Shown here one piece after another: positions 22,829 through 23,611 of a DNA stretch of 23,611 nucleotides; the stretch's first letter is position 1; every line of letters begins with the position of its first letter. The stretch comes from DATHVR01 sp035461175 (lineage in GTDB: Bacteria > Actinomycetota > Acidimicrobiia > Spongiisociales > ZC4RG35), in assembly GCA_035461175.1 (NCBI GenBank), contig DATHVR010000158.1, forward strand, positions 1-23,611. Direction: 5' to 3'. Position numbers and translations under genes: made by a program. The notes under the pieces are model-generated. The model had not been told where the DNA came from. It saw only the letters and a program-made list of their open reading frames with translations, and did no database searches.

Positions 22829-23611
22829 ATGGCAACTGGTGTGTCTCGTCGTGTTCAGATGACGACGCTGGGTGATCGGCATGAAGGTCACTCTTTGACT
22901 TTTCACACGATTCTCGGCCTTCTTTTCTTGCTGACCTCGGTGGTCCCACCGGTCCATGCCGCTGAATCCACAAAGCCGCCGGAGGACACAACCCCTCCTG
23001 TGCTCACTCTGGAAGGCCCTCAACACCTGTATCTCCCGGCCGGCGACGCCTATGTCGAACCGGGCTACTCGGCCTTCGATGAGGTCGATGGTGATCTCAC
23101 GGCAGCCGTCGAGGTGCACGGACAGGTAATCGATGGGGTCGGCTCGTATTCCATCTGGTACTTGGTGAGGGACTCGGCCGGCAATGCCGCCGAAGGGACT
23201 CGGTATGTCACCGTGCACTTCCGGGACCTGCCGCTCGATCAATTCGGCGGGTGGGAAGTGTGGTGGATGCAGGGCCTGTTCCGTGGGTGCAATCCACCGG
23301 AGAACACTCTGTTTTGCCCGGACGAGTTCGTCACCCGGGGACAGATGGCCGCCCTGTTGGTTCGGTATCGAGACGGTCTGGGTAGCCGGGTCTTTGACCT
23401 TGCTCCCGCCACCCGCGACTACTTCCCAGACGATGACGGCCACGTCTTCGAGGACGAGATCAATCGACTCCGTGAGGCCGGGATCACCTGGGGATGCAAC
23501 CCGCCCGCCAATAGCCGGTACTGCCCGGACCAACACCTGACCCGTGCGCAGATGGCCAGCTTCCTGGTTCGGGCGTTGTACTGGACCAGCCATAGCCCCG
23601 AGGACGCGTTC
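22829..23611 (+). CDS. Secreted protein with Ig-like domain and S-layer-homology-type repeats (3' end outside window)
   Basis: The frame is open for 261 codons to the window edge. From ATG 22829 (GGAG 5-6 bases upstream) a short charged N terminus leads into a hydrophobic signal segment, ILGLLFLLTSVVPPVHA, residues about 29-45. Then TTPPVLTLEGPQHLYLPAGD through AFDEVDGDLT and GVGSYSIWYLVRDSAGNAA is a DUF5011/HYR-type Ig-like domain (about 53-130). Two SLH-like repeats follow: FRGCNPPENTLFCPDEFVTRGQMAALLV and ITWGCNPPANSRYCPDQHLTRAQMASFLV, each with a Cys pair. These modules usually bind cell-surface polymers, so it is probably a surface or wall-bound protein. More repeats may follow outside the window. 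A second in-frame ATG at 22859 is an alternative start. The minus-strand frame opposite it is a shadow. Confidence 0.85.
   Translation, partial: MATGVSRRVQMTTLGDRHEGHSLTFHTILGLLFLLTSVVPPVHAAESTKPPEDTTPPVLTLEGPQHLYLPAGDAYVEPGYSAFDEVDGDLTAAVEVHGQVIDGVGSYSIWYLVRDSAGNAAEGTRYVTVHFRDLPLDQFGGWEVWWMQGLFRGCNPPENTLFCPDEFVTRGQMAALLVRYRDGLGSRVFDLAPATRDYFPDDDGHVFEDEINRLREAGITWGCNPPANSRYCPDQHLTRAQMASFLVRALYWTSHSPEDAF

Noticed and set aside
22772..23593. 273-aa open frame on the minus strand
   Set aside because: The plus strand holds a signal peptide, Ig-like domain and two matching repeats; the minus frame is its shadow.

Overview
The window is high-GC DNA with dense genes, short ATGA/GTGA overlaps, GTG starts and several probably leaderless promoters. 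It looks like an actinobacterium. The F420-type (Ddn-like) reductase, DrrAB-type exporter, furA-katG pair, and a secreted protein with 'GCNPP...FCPD...TRGQMA' repeats point, as an inference only, towards Acidimicrobiia or a close relative. There is no rRNA, tRNA, CRISPR array or intact mobile element.

Layout. Positions 1-118 are a perfect zero-spacer palindrome that contains the 3' end of recD, so it is either an assembly fold-back or a real inverted duplication. Positions 95-8474 (minus) hold a complete recC-recB-recD operon with 4-base overlaps, encoding the double-strand-break repair helicase-nuclease. Positions 8521-8623 hold two hairpin repeats with a 60-bp period. Positions 8654-11268 (minus) hold a TetR regulator followed by a DrrA/DrrB-type ABC exporter, whose ATPase appears to start at CTG. 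Upstream of tetR lies a truncated 5' piece of an aadA-like nucleotidyltransferase gene.

Positions 11587-14080 (plus) form a three-gene redox operon: a Ddn-family reductase and two tandem zinc-free MDR oxidoreductases. Its promoter carries three copies of TTAC-N3-GTAA-like half palindromes, and one similar site lies directly upstream of tetR, suggesting that this TetR controls both itself and the redox operon. An mtnN-type nucleosidase (14513-15202) follows. Then comes a fur-katG pair whose promoter has an 18-bp palindrome filling the -35/-10 spacer and an ATG at the predicted transcription start.

The right part carries a PadR regulator with a membrane protein (18216-19915), a secreted trypsin-like protease (20069-20944), a broken small membrane-protein gene (about 21044-21413), an alpha/beta hydrolase converging on a DUF4262 protein over a shared hairpin, and the 5' part of a secreted Ig-like/S-layer-homology-type protein running off the end. 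I see no clear new defence or mobile system. The most testable new points are the TetR regulon, the CTG start, the broken genes and the hairpin repeats.
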